64,000 bases of DNA from Ehretia macrophylla (Eukaryota > Streptophyta > Magnoliopsida > Boraginales > Ehretiaceae). A model generated the notes under the pieces. It was given only the letters and a program-made list of their open reading frames with translations. It was not told the DNA's origin and made no database searches. Made by a program: the position numbers and the translations under genes. The stretch is from contig CM075783.1 of NCBI GenBank assembly GCA_037974665.1, positions 10,235,262-10,299,261 of the forward strand, written 5' to 3'. Shown one piece after another: positions 1-11,920 of the stretch. The first letter of the stretch is position 1; each line of letters starts with the position of its first letter.

Positions 1-180
1 TGGCGTTTATATTAAATGCCGCGAATAACGAATACTATTATAGTCATTTCGCTATACGCGACATTTACACATGCGTCGCTTATTTTAAGTTAACATAAGC
101 CGCGTTTACAAACGCCACCTATTTGATAATAAGTCAAATGGTACATAAGCGGCATTTTAGGAAGCGCCGCCTATTTGTAA
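1..180. repeat. GCCGC/GCGGC subterminal palindromes of CACTA A
   Basis: Short inverted motifs recur here: GGCGTTTA, AATGCCGCG, AAGCCGCGTTTAC, AAACGCCACC, AAGCGGCATTTT and AAGCGCCGCC. Alternating GGCG and CGCC cores spaced by AT-rich DNA are typical of the subterminal transposase-binding repeats of CACTA elements. They lie about 640 bp upstream of the transposase start, on the side where a 5' end is expected. The assignment is by pattern only. Confidence 0.5.
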
Positions 181-817
181 AATGGCAATATAAATATCCG
201 TAAATTGCCAACTTTACTTCCTCAAAATTTGCATAATTTTTCTTCAAGCATAAAAGATCCAGGTCAGTTAAACAATTTGAAATTTGCCTTTTTTTTTTTC
301 TCAGTTTGTTGTTGTACTTCATTGATTTCCTTAATTATAATTGATAGTCTTTCAATTTCTATCTTTTCATCAGAAGTTTCAATATCAAGTTCGAGTTATA
401 AACTAACTAGTAAGTTCAATTTTGCAACTATGTTTCTTCAAGATTTTTCTTGATCCTTCATAATATGCTCCTATGTTTTTCTTCATCGTGTATATCGCAA
501 CCCTTTTCTTTAAAAGTGTTTAAATTGGTATTGGGTCTACATAAATGTAAATGTGAAGAAATAATGACTATTTTTAGATTAATTTTTTTATTTTTTGACA
601 AAATGAGAAAGATTTAATTCAAAATAAAGCCTAAGATAAATTGGAATTGACCCTTTTTCTACTGAGCTATAGAAATAGTACATGCATGATTATTATTTTT
701 AATAGTTGTCTTTAATATTTCTTTGCAAAGAAATAACAATGTGTGAGGTGCATATTATATTTTCTTTTTATATTGGTTATAACACTATATCTCAATTTTA
801 TTGTTATAGATACAACA
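181..817. other. AT-rich 5' region of CACTA A, no gene seen
   Basis: AT-rich sequence between the subterminal repeats and the transposase start, with T-rich tracts (about 290-300 and 575-600). Short open frames here show no recognisable domain. It probably holds the transposon promoter and 5' untranslated region, but I see no defined element. Confidence 0.45.
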
Positions 818-927
818 ATGGATAAAAGTTGGATGACGAAGCCACAATATAGCAACGAATATGAAAATGGCTTAGAGATGTTTCTCGATTTTGCGTTTAG
901 TCAGTGTACTCCACCTTACGATGCTAG

Positions 928-1529
928 TGTAAGAATATAACCAATTTCTCAGAAACGTCTTAACAACAATCAAGTAGAAAGACAATACTACTCGTTATAA
1001 CAATTCAATATAACACTTACAAGATAATTGTCCCACCGTGCGCTCTCAAGATTAGAGCTTCAATGGCTTCTGGACTTACAAGAAGAATACAAGAAAGAAA
1101 GACTAACTTAGGATTATGTTTGGAGTTGTGTTGTGGATGAAAATGATGAACTAATGCATGCCTATTTATAGAATTCAGCTAGCCCGCCATAGGAGACTTT
1201 CCTATCAAACATTTCAATCTTGGTTGGCTTTACCAACCACGTTCAAAATATTAGCCACCCATATTTATCACATGGGTGACTACAATTAACCACATGGGTG
1301 GCTAGCATCCAAGTCAACTTCTAGGAAGTTTCCTTTGGTCAAATTGGATAACTTTAGCATTGCATCATCCCGACGTCATCTTAGGTAATTCTAAATTCCC
1401 GAACTTCTTTCTTGTAGTCATCGCGATCTCTTTTGACCTCATCGACGTTTAAGTCGGAATCATTAATTTATGCTACCATATAATTAACGATACTTATTAT
1501 GAAGAGGTGGATATTGACATATATCAACA
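928..1529 (-). repeat. 3' LTR of copia 1 (left on + strand)
   Basis: Direct match to 5667-6268 with about 13 substitutions and no indel seen, both 602 bp. Begins TG and ends CA. It lies next to the polypurine tract at 1530-1537, which makes it the 3' LTR for minus-strand transcription. Confidence 0.95.
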
Positions 1530-1537
1530 CCCCCCCT
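1530..1537 (-). promoter_or_regulatory. Polypurine tract of copia 1
   Basis: Minus strand reads GAGGGGGG immediately before the 3' LTR, the expected place and composition for plus-strand priming. Confidence 0.8.
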
Positions 1538-1557
1538 CAATGTTCACCTCATGTTAA

Positions 1558-4500
1558 CTAAGTTATTGGGCCAACACCCAATGTTTGAAGATGCTTGCTC
1601 AATTGGACGCTCCCTAACGCTTTAGTGAAGATATCTGTACAATTATCTTCTGTAGGGCAGTACTCCATGTAGATTTCACCTTCCTCGATCAGTTCCCTCA
1701 CATAGTGATACTGAATCTCTATGTGTTTTGTTCTAGCATAAAATACCAGATTCTTTGACATGGCTATACAACTCTGACTCTCACATTTCAACATTGTTGC
1801 TTCCTCTATTGGAATGCCAATATCAGTCATGATGCGTCGTAGCCAAACAGCTTCACAGGATGCTACACAAGCAGCCTTGTATTCTGCCTCCGTTGATGAA
1901 AGTGCAACGGTGGGTTGCTTCTTACTAGCCCATGAGATGACTCCACCACCGAATGTGAATACGTAACCTGTAACAGATTTTCTTGAGTCAATATCACCAG
2001 CCTAGTCTGAGTCACAGTACCCAGATAAAGTATCTCCAGACTTGTATGATATCCCATACTCCAGCGTGCCTTTGAGATATTTGAGGATCCGCATCCCTGC
2101 TTGCCAGTGACTTTATTTCGGTTTATTTGAAAACCGACTGAGAACTCCTACATCATAACTAATATCAGGTCTTGTGTTACAAAGGAAGATTAAACTTCCC
2201 CCCAACCTTCTGTAGAGCTTGTTATCAACTTGTTCTGAAGGATCGTCAATTGATAACTTTGTATTCACTTCCATCGGGGTGACAACGGGTTTGCACTCGG
2301 ACATACCAAATGCAGTCAGAAGCTCACGAACATATCGTTGCTGCGAGATGAGGATAGTATGAGGTTTTTGCCATACCTCGATTCCCAAGCAATAATGAAG
2401 AAGACCAAGATTTGTCATTTCAAATTCTTGGCTCAACCATTCTTGTGTCTTCCGAATATTATCTTCATGGTCACCAGTGATTACAAGATCATCCACATAT
2501 AGGACTACAATTACCTTCTTTCCTTGTTCACTTAGAACATACAAGTTGGCCTTTGATTTGCTTCTACAGAAACCATGTTGCAAGAAGAAAAAGTCTATAC
2601 GTTTGTACCAAGCTCGTGGTGCTTGCTTTAACCCATATAAAGTCTTTTTCAATTTGCAGACTTTTTCTTCTTCACCTGGTATTTGGAAGCCAGGGGGTTG
2701 TGCAACGTAGACTTCTTCTTCAAGTTACCCATTAAGAAAAGCTGACTTGACATCCATTTGATGTATAATCCATTCATAATGCGCGGCAGCTGCAACAACT
2801 ATCCTGATTGTTGACATTTTTGCTGTTGGAGCAAAGGTTTCATATACATCGAAACCTTCGACTTGCGAAAATCCTTGTGCTACAATGCGTGCCTTGTATT
2901 TTTCAAGACTTCCATCTGCCTTGTACTTCACTTTTCAGATCCATTTGGTGCCGATAATTTTTCTATTCGGTGGCTTTTCAACGATCTCCCAAGTATCATT
3001 TTTCATGATACTATCATACTCGGCTTGCATAGCTGCTCTCCAATTTGGATCTGACATGGCTTCCTCCACAGTTACCGGTTCTTTTACCGTCTTGATGATT
3101 TGGGTCATCAAAGCCATGTTTACTAGTTGTTGTCCTGATCTGTTCTGCTCCTCTATTCTCTTTGATCGTCTGAGTCCATCAGGATGTGGACTATCATCAG
3201 TAACTCCTGGATTTCTTCTATCAAAGAGCTGTTGGAACCACTTCGGTTGTGGCTTCCTTGTGGGTACAACAGGTTGGTCTTCAGTCTCCTCATCATTAGA
3301 GACTTCTTCATTGTTCAACGGTCGTTGTTCAAGCACTTGGTGGATTACTTCATCGGTTGATGATGAAATGGCAGGACCGCTATCCTCCATTGAGTGTGGT
3401 TGCTCATTAAATACCACATCTCGGCTTATGATCACCTTCTTGGCCTCTACATCATAGAGTCTGTATGCTTTAGACTCTTCACTATATCCCAAGAAAATGC
3501 CCTTCTTGCTCTTGTCATCCAATTTCTTTCTATTTTCATTTGGGACGTGTACAAAACACTCACACCCAAATTTTCTTAAATGAGACACAGAAGGTTTCGT
3601 ACCATAATAAGCCTCATTAGGAGTCTTATCATTGAGTGACCTGGTTGAGCACCGATTGAGGATGTATACCGCTGTGTTGACTGCTTCAGCCCAGAATGTG
3701 TCAGGTAAGCCAGTACTTTTCAACATGCATCGAGCCATTTCTACAATTGTTCGATTTCTTCGTTCTACAACTCTATTTTGTTGTGGTGTGTATGGAGGAG
3801 TCAATTGGCGCTTAATCCCAAGCTTGTTGCAGTAGTTGGTGAACTCTATAGAACAGAATTCCCCCCCACGATCGGTACGAAGTTTCTTCAACTGAGTTGT
3901 ATTCTCATTTGTCATAAGTTTGTGCCACACTTTAAACTTTTCAAGAGCATCAGCCTTGTCCCGAAGGAAGTACACCCACATCTTCCTACTATAATCGTCG
4001 ACTAACAGCATAAAGTAGGAAGATCCTCCCAACGCCGTCGTAGTCATTTTTCCGTAGAGGTCAGCATGTACCAACTCTAGAGGAGCCTTTGATAGGTTAT
4101 GACTCTCTTTGGGAAATGATTGTCTATGTTGCTTGCCTAGCATACAAGCTTTACATGGTCCTTCAATTTCTTCAATTGAAGGCAAGTCAGCCACCATCTT
4201 CTTCTTTTGCATTTCTTTTAACACATGATAGGAAATGTGCCCGAACCTTTCATGCCAAAGTTGACTTGTTTTGGCATCCACGACAGCAGAAAGAGAGCTG
4301 ATTTCGTAAAGATTATTTTTGCGAATACCTTTACTCACGATATTTTGATCCTTATCAAGAATCAAAGCTTCCGTCTTCTTGAACCGCACTTCTAGATCAT
4401 TATCTGTAATAGCAGCTACAGATAGCAAATTTCTGGTGATCTGGGGTACAAAGAGTACGTTGGACAGTTTCTTGCTTCCTCCATCTTGAGACACGAGCGA

Positions 4501-5607
4501 GATGGTTCCAATGCCCTCAACGGGACACCTCACATTATTCCCGACGACAACATTCATTGGTTCTTGTAGAGGTTTTATGGAGTCATATAACTCCTTCTTG
4601 CTGGTCATGTGTCGAGAAGCTCCACTATCTAACACCCATGCAGTTGTTTGATGTACATGTGCGCTAGTACATGTTTCCTCCGATACATCTGTTACAGTAA
4701 ACAGATGCACTTCCGTTTCAGCCGTATTGGTAGATTCTTTATTTCTCCAATTTGGCTTTAAAGTTCCGTTCTTCTCGTCATGGATTCGTTTCCTGCAATC
4801 TTTGACAGCATGACCTTTCTTATTGCAGTAGTAGCACGATCCAGAGAACGTCTTCTTCTTTGCTTTCTTCTTTTCTTCTTGGTTACTCCTCGCCTTGGCT
4901 GTAAAGGCAGAGTCAAGTTGATTTTCTCTGCTCCTCAGCCTCATCTCCTCCTCCATCAACATGGCAGTGAATTCTTCAAACGTCAAAGGAGGAATGTGAA
5001 CTTGTGTATTGAGTGCTGTCACAAGGCCGTCAAATTTTGGAGGCAACACTCTAATGCACCTTCGAGCTAGTTCCTCGGTTGATTTGGCAATACCAACTGC
5101 AACCATTTGATCACGTAGGTTTTTCATCCTACTGATAAATGACTCAGCTGCTTCATCTTCACTTAATCTCTCAGCAGCTAACTGATTCTCCAAGTTCTGA
5201 ATGCGAGTCTGGTTCTTTGTTTCATACTGATTTCTCAGTATGTTCCAAGCTTCAGTTGCCTTGGTTGTGTGTTGAATTAGAGTAAGAACGGAATCTTGAA
5301 CACTTGTTACAATTGCACAAAGTGCATCAGCATTTCGTCTCCTCCATTCTTTAACAAGCTGAGGATCTGGAGGTGTGACCTTTTTTGTGTCATCTTCAGC
5401 ACGGACTGCAACTGGTTCTGCATCTGTGCCTAACACTGTATCAAGGAGTTCGTAGGAGTCCAGAACTGTAGTGATTTTGAACTTCCACAAAAGATAGTTC
5501 ATGCCATCAAGCTTTCCTTCTGTGAAGGTAGGGAGACAGATACGAATTGTCGGTACTAAACCGGAACTAGAACTGGTAGAAGAAGAACTAGCACCTTGAG
5601 TATTCAT
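1558..5607 (-). pseudogene. Copia 1 gag-pol polyprotein, four nonsense codons, no frameshift
   Basis: Starts with MNTQGAS at 5607. Domains in order: copia gag (UBN2 type, first 230 residues or so); zinc knuckle CYYCNKKGHAVKDC; aspartic protease with VLDSGASRHMT; pre-integrase LWHERFGH; integrase core (HADLYGKM, DDYSRKMWVYF, RTDRGGEF); reverse transcriptase with YVDDLVITGD; RNase H ending near 1558 ([13 protein letters not shown]). The whole 4-kb frame is one phase with TGA 2935-2937, TAA 2725-2727, TAA 2113-2115 and TAG 2002-2004. The last replaces the Trp of the conserved SDWAGD-type RNase H motif. In life this would be a single polyprotein cut by its own protease. Confidence 0.93.
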
Positions 5608-5647
5608 AGTTGTTGAGCTTTACTAGACAAGATTGTTGTTAAGAGCC

Positions 5648-5666
5648 CCTTAAGCTCTTGATACCA
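5648..5666 (-). promoter_or_regulatory. Primer-binding site of copia 1
   Basis: Minus strand reads TGGTATCAAGAGCTTAAGG directly after the 5' LTR. It resembles the usual plant copia site TGGTATCAGAGC (initiator methionine tRNA) with one extra A. Confidence 0.8.
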
Positions 5667-6268
5667 TGTAAGAATATAACCAATTTTTCAGAAACGTCTT
5701 AACAACAATCAAGTAGAATGACAACACTACTCGTTATAACAATTCAATATAACACTTACAAGATAATTGTCCCACCGTGCGCTCTCAAGATTAGAGCTTC
5801 AATGACTTCTGGACTTACAAGAAGAATACAAGAAAGAAAGACTAACTTAGGGTTGTGTTTGGAGTTGTGTTGTGGATGAAAATGATGAACTAATGCATGC
5901 CTATTTATAGAATTTAGCTAGCCCGCCATAGGAGACTTTCCTATCAAACATTTCAATCTTGGTTGGCTTTACCAACCATGTTCAAAGTATTAGCCACCCA
6001 TATTTATCACATGGGTGGCTACAATTAACCACATGGGTGGCTAGCATCGAAGTCAACTTCTAGGAAGTTTCCTTTGGTCAAATTGGATAACTTTAGCATT
6101 GCATCATCCCGACGTCATCTTAGGTAATTCCAAATTCCCGAACTTCTTTCTTGTAGCCATCGCGATCTCTTTTGACCTCATCGACGTTTAAGTCGGAATC
6201 ATTAATTTATGCTACCATATAATTAACGATACTTATTATGAAGAGGTGGATATTGACATATATCAACA
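5667..6268 (-). repeat. 5' LTR of copia 1 (right on + strand)
   Basis: Partner of the LTR at 928-1529. It adjoins the primer-binding site at 5648-5666, so it is the promoter-bearing 5' LTR of the minus-strand element. It ends one base before the right GCTAG duplication. Confidence 0.95.
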
Positions 6269-9200
6269 GCTAGTACACCTCAGAAAATATTATGCCCTTG
6301 TGTTATGTGTGCCAATCGTCTATATCAAAAGCGCGATGATGTGAAAAATCATGTAGTCTGCAAAGGAATGACCAAGGGATATACTGTTTGGGTTTGCCAT
6401 GGAGAAGATTTTGCAACTACAGATTTGCCATCTCCAATTGTTTCAAACTCATTACACGATAGTCCACTTGAAGAAAATTACAATATGCATGAGTTAGTGA
6501 GATATGCTTTCGGAATTCATGATACATTAAATGCAATAAATGAAGATGAGTTAATGAGGGATGCATTTGGAATTCATGATATATCAAATGCAATGAGAGA
6601 AGATGTAGAAAGAGAAAAAAGTAACGAAAATGACGGCGATCCTAACGTTGAGCCTCACATTCAAAGTGAAGATGGTCCTAATGAAGAAGCTGTCGGGTTC
6701 TTTAAATTCTTTCAAGAAGGTAACAAAGAACTTTATGCTGGATCCAAATCTACCATATTATCATTTACCATCCAACTCATGCACATAAAATCCTACTACA
6801 AATGGAGTGGAAAATCAGTTGACATGCTTCTTAAATTTTTGAAACAACAATTTCCAGAATCAAATATTCATAAAACTTTATACGAAGCAAAGAAGATAAC
6901 AAATGCTTTGGGTTTAGGGTATGAAAATATTGATGTATGTCCAAATAACTGTATGTTGTATAGGGGTGTTACAGCAAAGCAACAATCCTGTCATGTTTGT
7001 AATTCTTCTCGTTGGCAACAAGAGAATGAAGTTAATGGTAGAAGATACAAAAAGAAACAAATTGCTTGTAAAGTTATGAGATACTTTCCATTAATCCCCA
7101 GGTTACAAAGATTGTATATGTCATCAAAAACATCATCCTCAATGACATGGCATGACCAAGGCCACACAAAGGATGGACTTTTAAGACATCCTGCTGATTC
7201 ACTTGCGTGGAAGGCATTTGATCAAAGGTATTCTAATTTTGCTAATGATCCACGTAATGTTAGACTTGCATTAGCTAGTGATGGTTTCAATCCATTTGGA
7301 TCTATGAGCAATGCATACAGCATATGGCCTGTCATTCTAATGCCGTATAATTTACCTCCGTGGATGTGCATGAAACAATCTTCACTAATCTTGTCGACAA
7401 TCATCCCAGGAAAAGATGCCCCAGGAGACAAAATATATATTTTTCTTCAGCCACTTATTGATGAGTTGTTACAATTGTGGGAAGGTGTCCAAACATATGA
7501 TGCAACGAGTAAACATAATTTCACAATGCGGGCTGTATTAATGTGGACTATCAATGATTTTCCTGCCTATGCTAATTTATCAGGTTAGAACACTAAAGGA
7601 AAGAAGACATGTCCATGTTGTGCAGATATGACAGAATCAAGGTGGCTACATCATGGGCACAAATATTGTTATTTAGGGCATCGTCGATGGTTGAGTCAAT
7701 CACACAAGTTTCGAGCACAAAAGTGCGACTTTGATGGGACTGAGGAACAAAGGATAACACCGAAGACATTGTCAGGGTCAGATGCATGAAGACAGTTGCG
7801 TGGGATTAATTTCATTGATGAACCCATTGTGAATATAAGAAATGAAGCAAGTACTTCTAAAAGGAAGAGAAAGAGAGTTACTAGTGCCCTAGATGACATG
7901 TTTGACAAGACAGAATTTGAGATGGGTGATGAAATTATTTGTGAATCAATGTCATGGAAAAAAAGAGCATATTCTTTAAATTGCCTTATTAGGAGTTCAA
8001 TATATTGTGTCATAATCTTGATGTTATGCACATCGAGAAAAATGTATGTGAAAATATGCTTGGAACGTTGTTGAACATTAAAGGAAAGAGCAAAGATGAT
8101 CCAAAGGCTCGCTATGATTTGAAACGCATGGAAATACAAAATAAACTTCACCCTGTGGAACTATCTAATGGAAAAGTGTTTTATCCTCCTGCTTCTTACT
8201 CAATGACTAGAAAAGAGAAAGAAGTATTTCTCAATATCTTGAAGAATATTAAAGTACCTGATGGTTATGTATCACAGATATCAAGGGCTATTAATGTTAA
8301 GGAAAGAAAGTTGCAATCCCTTAAGACCCATGATTATCACATATTGATGCAAGATCTACTTCCTGTTGCATTACGCTCGTCTATGAACAAACAAATTACG
8401 AAACTCATAATTGAATTGAGTAGTATTTTCAAGGCCATATGTTGCAAGACACTCAATGTTGACGAGTTGGATATATTGAAATCTCGTTTAGCATTACTAT
8501 TATGTCACATGGAGAGATGTTTTCCTCCATAATTTTTTACTATAATGGTACATTTGGTCATTCACCTTGCAGACAAGGCAAAAGTTGCAGGTCCTGTTCA
8601 ATTTAGATGGATGTATCCTATTGAAAGGTATTATTATTTTAATTAGATTTATGTATTGTCAATGATGTTTCTTAATATCATATAATCAGTTTAAACTTTC
8701 TGAAGGTGCTTGAAAGTATTCAAAAAGTATGTTGGCAATAAAGCTAATCCAGAAGGTTCAATTGCTGAGGGTTACGTTGCAGAAGAGTGTCATACTTTTT
8801 GCTCTAGATACTTTGATAGGATTGAGACAGTTTTCAATCGACCACGTCGGAGTAAAGACATTGATCCCATAAAAAGAGATAAATATTTGCTTTCCAGTGG
8901 TGGTGTATTCAAGGGAGCAGCTGAGATTAAAGTGTTGGATGATTTATCATTGATACAAGCACACAGATATGTCCTGTTACATCTTGATGAAGTAGAGTCA
9001 TATGTTGCGTGAGTTACTACTTCTACATTATTGCATTTACATGTTCATAATTACCATTCTTATGTGATATTTTTAATAAGACTATTTCTTTTGAACTTAC
9101 AGAGAATTTAAGAGGTACAAGATTCAAAATTTTCCCCATAGAAGATATGGCAATAATCCAAGCACATTGCAACGGCTAGTGGTAGAGGAATTTCATACAT

Positions 9201-9980
9201 GGTTCAAAACCCATGTAAGTAAGATTTTTTTTTTCTTTAACTAAAATTTTCAATTACAAAACTTATGTACTACGAGAGAAATCTTCTTGGCTAAAAGTGT
9301 TTATCCTTCATTATATAGGTATCAAATATATGTGATGAGAATGTGCCAGAGATAATAAGATTGCTTTCTTTGGGTCCTTCAACAATTGTAAGAAGTTTCA
9401 AAGGCTTTGATTTCAGTGGTATTAAGTTTCGCACTAAGGAAGGAAATAGAGGAAAAAGAACGCAAAATTATGGGGTAGTTGTAATATCGGCAACGCCAAG
9501 CATTGCTTCTCGTCGAGATCCAAATCTTGTAGATGGAGATGTTGAGTACTTTGGTGAGCTTAATGACATAATTGAATTAAACTATTCTGAAAATTCAAGG
9601 TGGTGCTATTTTGTTGTGATTGGGCTAATATCACACGAGAAAGAAGAGTGAAGAAAGATGAATATGGGTTTACACTTGTTAATTTTACACGGTTGTCACA
9701 TATCGGGGAACGCATTACTCATGAGCCCTATGTTATACCTTCTCAAGTGCAACAAGCTTTCTATGTGCAAGATCTATTGTGCCCTCCATGGAATGTCATG
9801 ATAAAAACAATCCCTAGAGATATTTTTGATCTTGGTGTGGAAGGTGAATCAACTATTGAAGATAATGTCACTAGTTTTGCAAGAAGTGTTCCTTATGAAT
9901 GTCAGGAGTTGGAAGAAAGTGACTGGGTTCGGGAGGACGTTAATGAAGATTTGCTATCTGATGTTGTGCTTCAATCATAG

Positions 9981-11478
9981 GATATACATATTTTTCCATT
10001 TAAGGGTTCTTAATATCTTCTAGATTCTTGATGCCTTTTGAGTGGTAAGTAAACACATCTTTTTCGTGTGTTGTGAAGTGTTTTTTTTTTTGGTTTATGA
10101 AACATAAGCTTTTTCTTTAATATTGAACTTGATTGGTCAGAGTTAGTGAGTTATAAATTAACTTTGATACGTGAAATAAATGCATTGATTCTTTTGAAAT
10201 TGTTAGCTAAGAAGTTTTGTAACTTGTAGGCACAAAAACTAGAGATGTTTTACCTAATAAAATGAAGGTCCAGTGCACGAATCTCATGTTATGTATTGCA
10301 TTCATTGAAAGTTTATATTTTGTTTCATCATCTTTGTCGAGAATGCTGGTGCAATGCCTTCACTTTTTGATGTAAATGAAGATGAATCTATTTGAGTATA
10401 CTATACTTCTAGTACGTATACTACTCAAATGTTCTCATATTCTATTTTAACATTAAAAAGAATTGCATATTTTTCGCATACATAGTTCAATTAATCGATG
10501 AGTATACTCTCTAATGTGTATGTGTTGTGAACCCATTTTCTCTTTTTTTGCCTATTATGTTGTCTTGGTAACCAACTCCTATATCCATATGTTTTTCTAC
10601 CAAAACGTTTGTTTTATTTGTTCTTTTTCGCTAAAGATTATTATTTTCATTGGTTTTGTCCTCAAAATTGCTTCTTTTCTATGTTTCTATCTGAAATTTA
10701 TTCATCATTTTATGTCAAAATCCTCTCTTTTGTTTATAGACGATAAAGAATATGCTAAAAATCAAAATTTTAAGGAAAAAAGGGATTTTTTTTTCTCTAT
10801 TTTTTTTTTTGCTTGCAAAATCTATTATTATTTTTTTAACAAAAAAAAAACCGTCTTCAAAATTGCTGCTTTTAAATGTTTCTTTCTGTTTTCTGAAATT
10901 ATTTCATCCTACATGTCAGAATTGCTGCTTTTAAAAGTGGTTCCATATGTTGTGAGGCCCATTTGTGTATTAGACGTCTGGACAACCATTTGTCGAAGGG
11001 AAGTGTCTGTTTAGGAGTTTTTCAGAGAAATCTAGGTGGTCTGTCTGGTACCATCGAGATAGGCATCGAACCATTGTTTCAAGAATAGTACAATGTATTA
11101 GCATAAGTAGCCTCTTTTTCTCATTTTGAATTTTTTTCTCTTTTTATGTGATTGATAATAGATTAATTTATGCTTGCTTGGATCTTTTTATGCTTATGCA
11201 TGTTTAGAAGTGGAGAATATATATATATATATATGGTTAATGAAATAGATTTTGCGTAAATATGATATTCACTTGCATCTATATATTTTTCTTATTTTTT
11301 TCCCATATAACAGGGGACTCCTTGGGAAGTCCTTCTCTTACTATCTGCTCCATATATATCTTTTCCATTTTACACCTAAACGGATAATTAGATTGCTTGC
11401 ACTTTTGCTGCAGTGTCTGCAAAGTGTTTAATTTTCAATTATTTTTTAGGGGTTAATTATTATCTTTTTTAGATATTT
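9981..11478. other. Non-coding AT-rich stretch after CACTA A transposase
   Basis: Long T and A runs (10078-10090, 10785-10815, 10835-10850), a short AT microsatellite near 11217-11234, and no domain in any open frame. A 166-codon T-rich frame at 10514-11014 is low-complexity and I do not treat it as a gene. This may include the lost 3' half of CACTA A. Confidence 0.4.
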
Positions 11479-11920
11479 ATGGATCAAGAAAAGGGCATTT
11501 CAGTTGGCTCAGCCCATCATCAACATGATGCTATTCAAGATTCAAGAATTATTTCAGCAAATGAAACTGTATCAGAAGCCATGATCGCAATCAGTTTAGA
11601 CGAAAACCATGAAAGCACAACGAGAAGTATCAGTGAAGAACATGAAGGTATTGGTGGAAAGTCAAAGATAAGGCATTAATGGTGAAGAATGTGGAGGAAG
11701 AAGAAGAAGAAAGATGTTCATCATGTGTGATAGATGTAAAGTGTGGTGGAGACTTTGGTGATGGAGATAGCCAAAGGGTGTGTAGAATATGCCATTTGAG
11801 TGCATGGGAAAGTGGTAAAAGCTTGGTGGATTTGATTGAACTTGGTTGTGCATGTAAAGGTGAGCTTGGTTTTGCCCACTCTCATTGTGCAGAGGCCTGG
11901 TTTAAGCTCAAAGGCAACAG
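11479..11920 (+). pseudogene. RING-CH (RING-variant, C4HC3) gene fragment, first exon only
   Basis: The exon begins MDQEKGISVG and continues through an acidic linker into a RING-CH finger: RVCRICHLS, then GCACKGELGFAHSHC and AEAWFKLKGNR. Six of the eight zinc ligands are visible. The last Cys pair would lie in the next exon. The exon ends at 11920 in front of a plausible donor (AACAG then GTATTT). A one-base frameshift near 11660 separates the N-terminal frame (stop at 11677-11679) from the finger frame. I could not find the next exon (a CEIC-type motif) up to 14070. RING-CH proteins are membrane-associated E3 ubiquitin ligases. This copy is most likely a host gene fragment captured by, or left beside, a CACTA element. 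Confidence 0.72.

Larger units (their letters stand above)
928..6268 (-). mobile_element. Complete Ty1/copia retrotransposon 1 inserted in CACTA A
   Basis: Two 602-bp LTRs start with TGTAAGAATATAACC and end with ATATATCAACA. They flank a gag-pol frame read on the minus strand. The 5-bp target duplication GCTAG is perfect (923-927 and 6269-6273), and the host transposase reads through when the element is ignored. I count about 13 substitutions between the LTRs (about 2%), so the insertion is fairly recent. Domain order protease, integrase, reverse transcriptase, RNase H places it in copia, not gypsy. Four in-frame stops make it non-autonomous now. Confidence 0.96.
1..9980 (+). mobile_element. 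CACTA (En/Spm) transposon A, left end outside window
   Basis: A class II element recognised from its TNP2-type transposase gene (818 to 9980 once the nested copia is ignored) and from GC-rich palindromic repeats at the start of the window, which look like CACTA subterminal repeats. The left terminal inverted repeat lies before base 1. I found no right terminus: no TTTTGTAGTG-like end occurs between 9980 and 14070, so the element is probably truncated or rearranged on that side. The transposase carries at least four stops and two frameshifts, so this copy cannot move by itself. A full copia element sits inside it. Confidence applies to the family assignment; the right boundary is only the end of the coding relic. 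Confidence 0.78.
818..9980 (+). pseudogene. TNP2-like CACTA transposase (A), broken and split by a copia insertion
   Basis: The protein starts at 818 with the family hallmark MDKSWM. It runs to the copia target site and resumes at 6274 in the same frame (CPCVMCANR follows). The transposase_21 core is clear at about 7140-7590 (HPADSLAWKAF, RNVRLALASDGFNPFG, YNLPPWMCMK, WTINDFPAYANLSG). After it come HNLDVMHIEKNVCEN (about 8008), a DUF4218 block (8330-8625) and a DUF4216-like block (about 9460-9800). GT-AG introns fit at about 8629-8706, 9010-9101 and 9215-9318. Stops: TAG 7586-7588 and TAG 7990-7992, both where the family has Trp; TGA 7787-7789; TAA 8530-8532. Frameshifts lie near 7960 (an A-run) and near 9590. 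The product would bind and excise CACTA elements; this copy is dead. Confidence 0.88.

Noticed and set aside
3394..5070. Plus-strand open frames across copia 1
   Set aside because: Shadows of the minus-strand gag-pol frame; no domain similarity.
9343..9980. Separate small genes at 9343-9651 and 9600-9980
   Set aside because: Both are pieces of the CACTA A transposase C-terminus separated by a frameshift near 9590.
10514..11014. 166-codon open frame rich in Phe, Ile and Cys
   Set aside because: Made by T-rich low-complexity DNA with no domain or start context; it overlaps runs of T and A.
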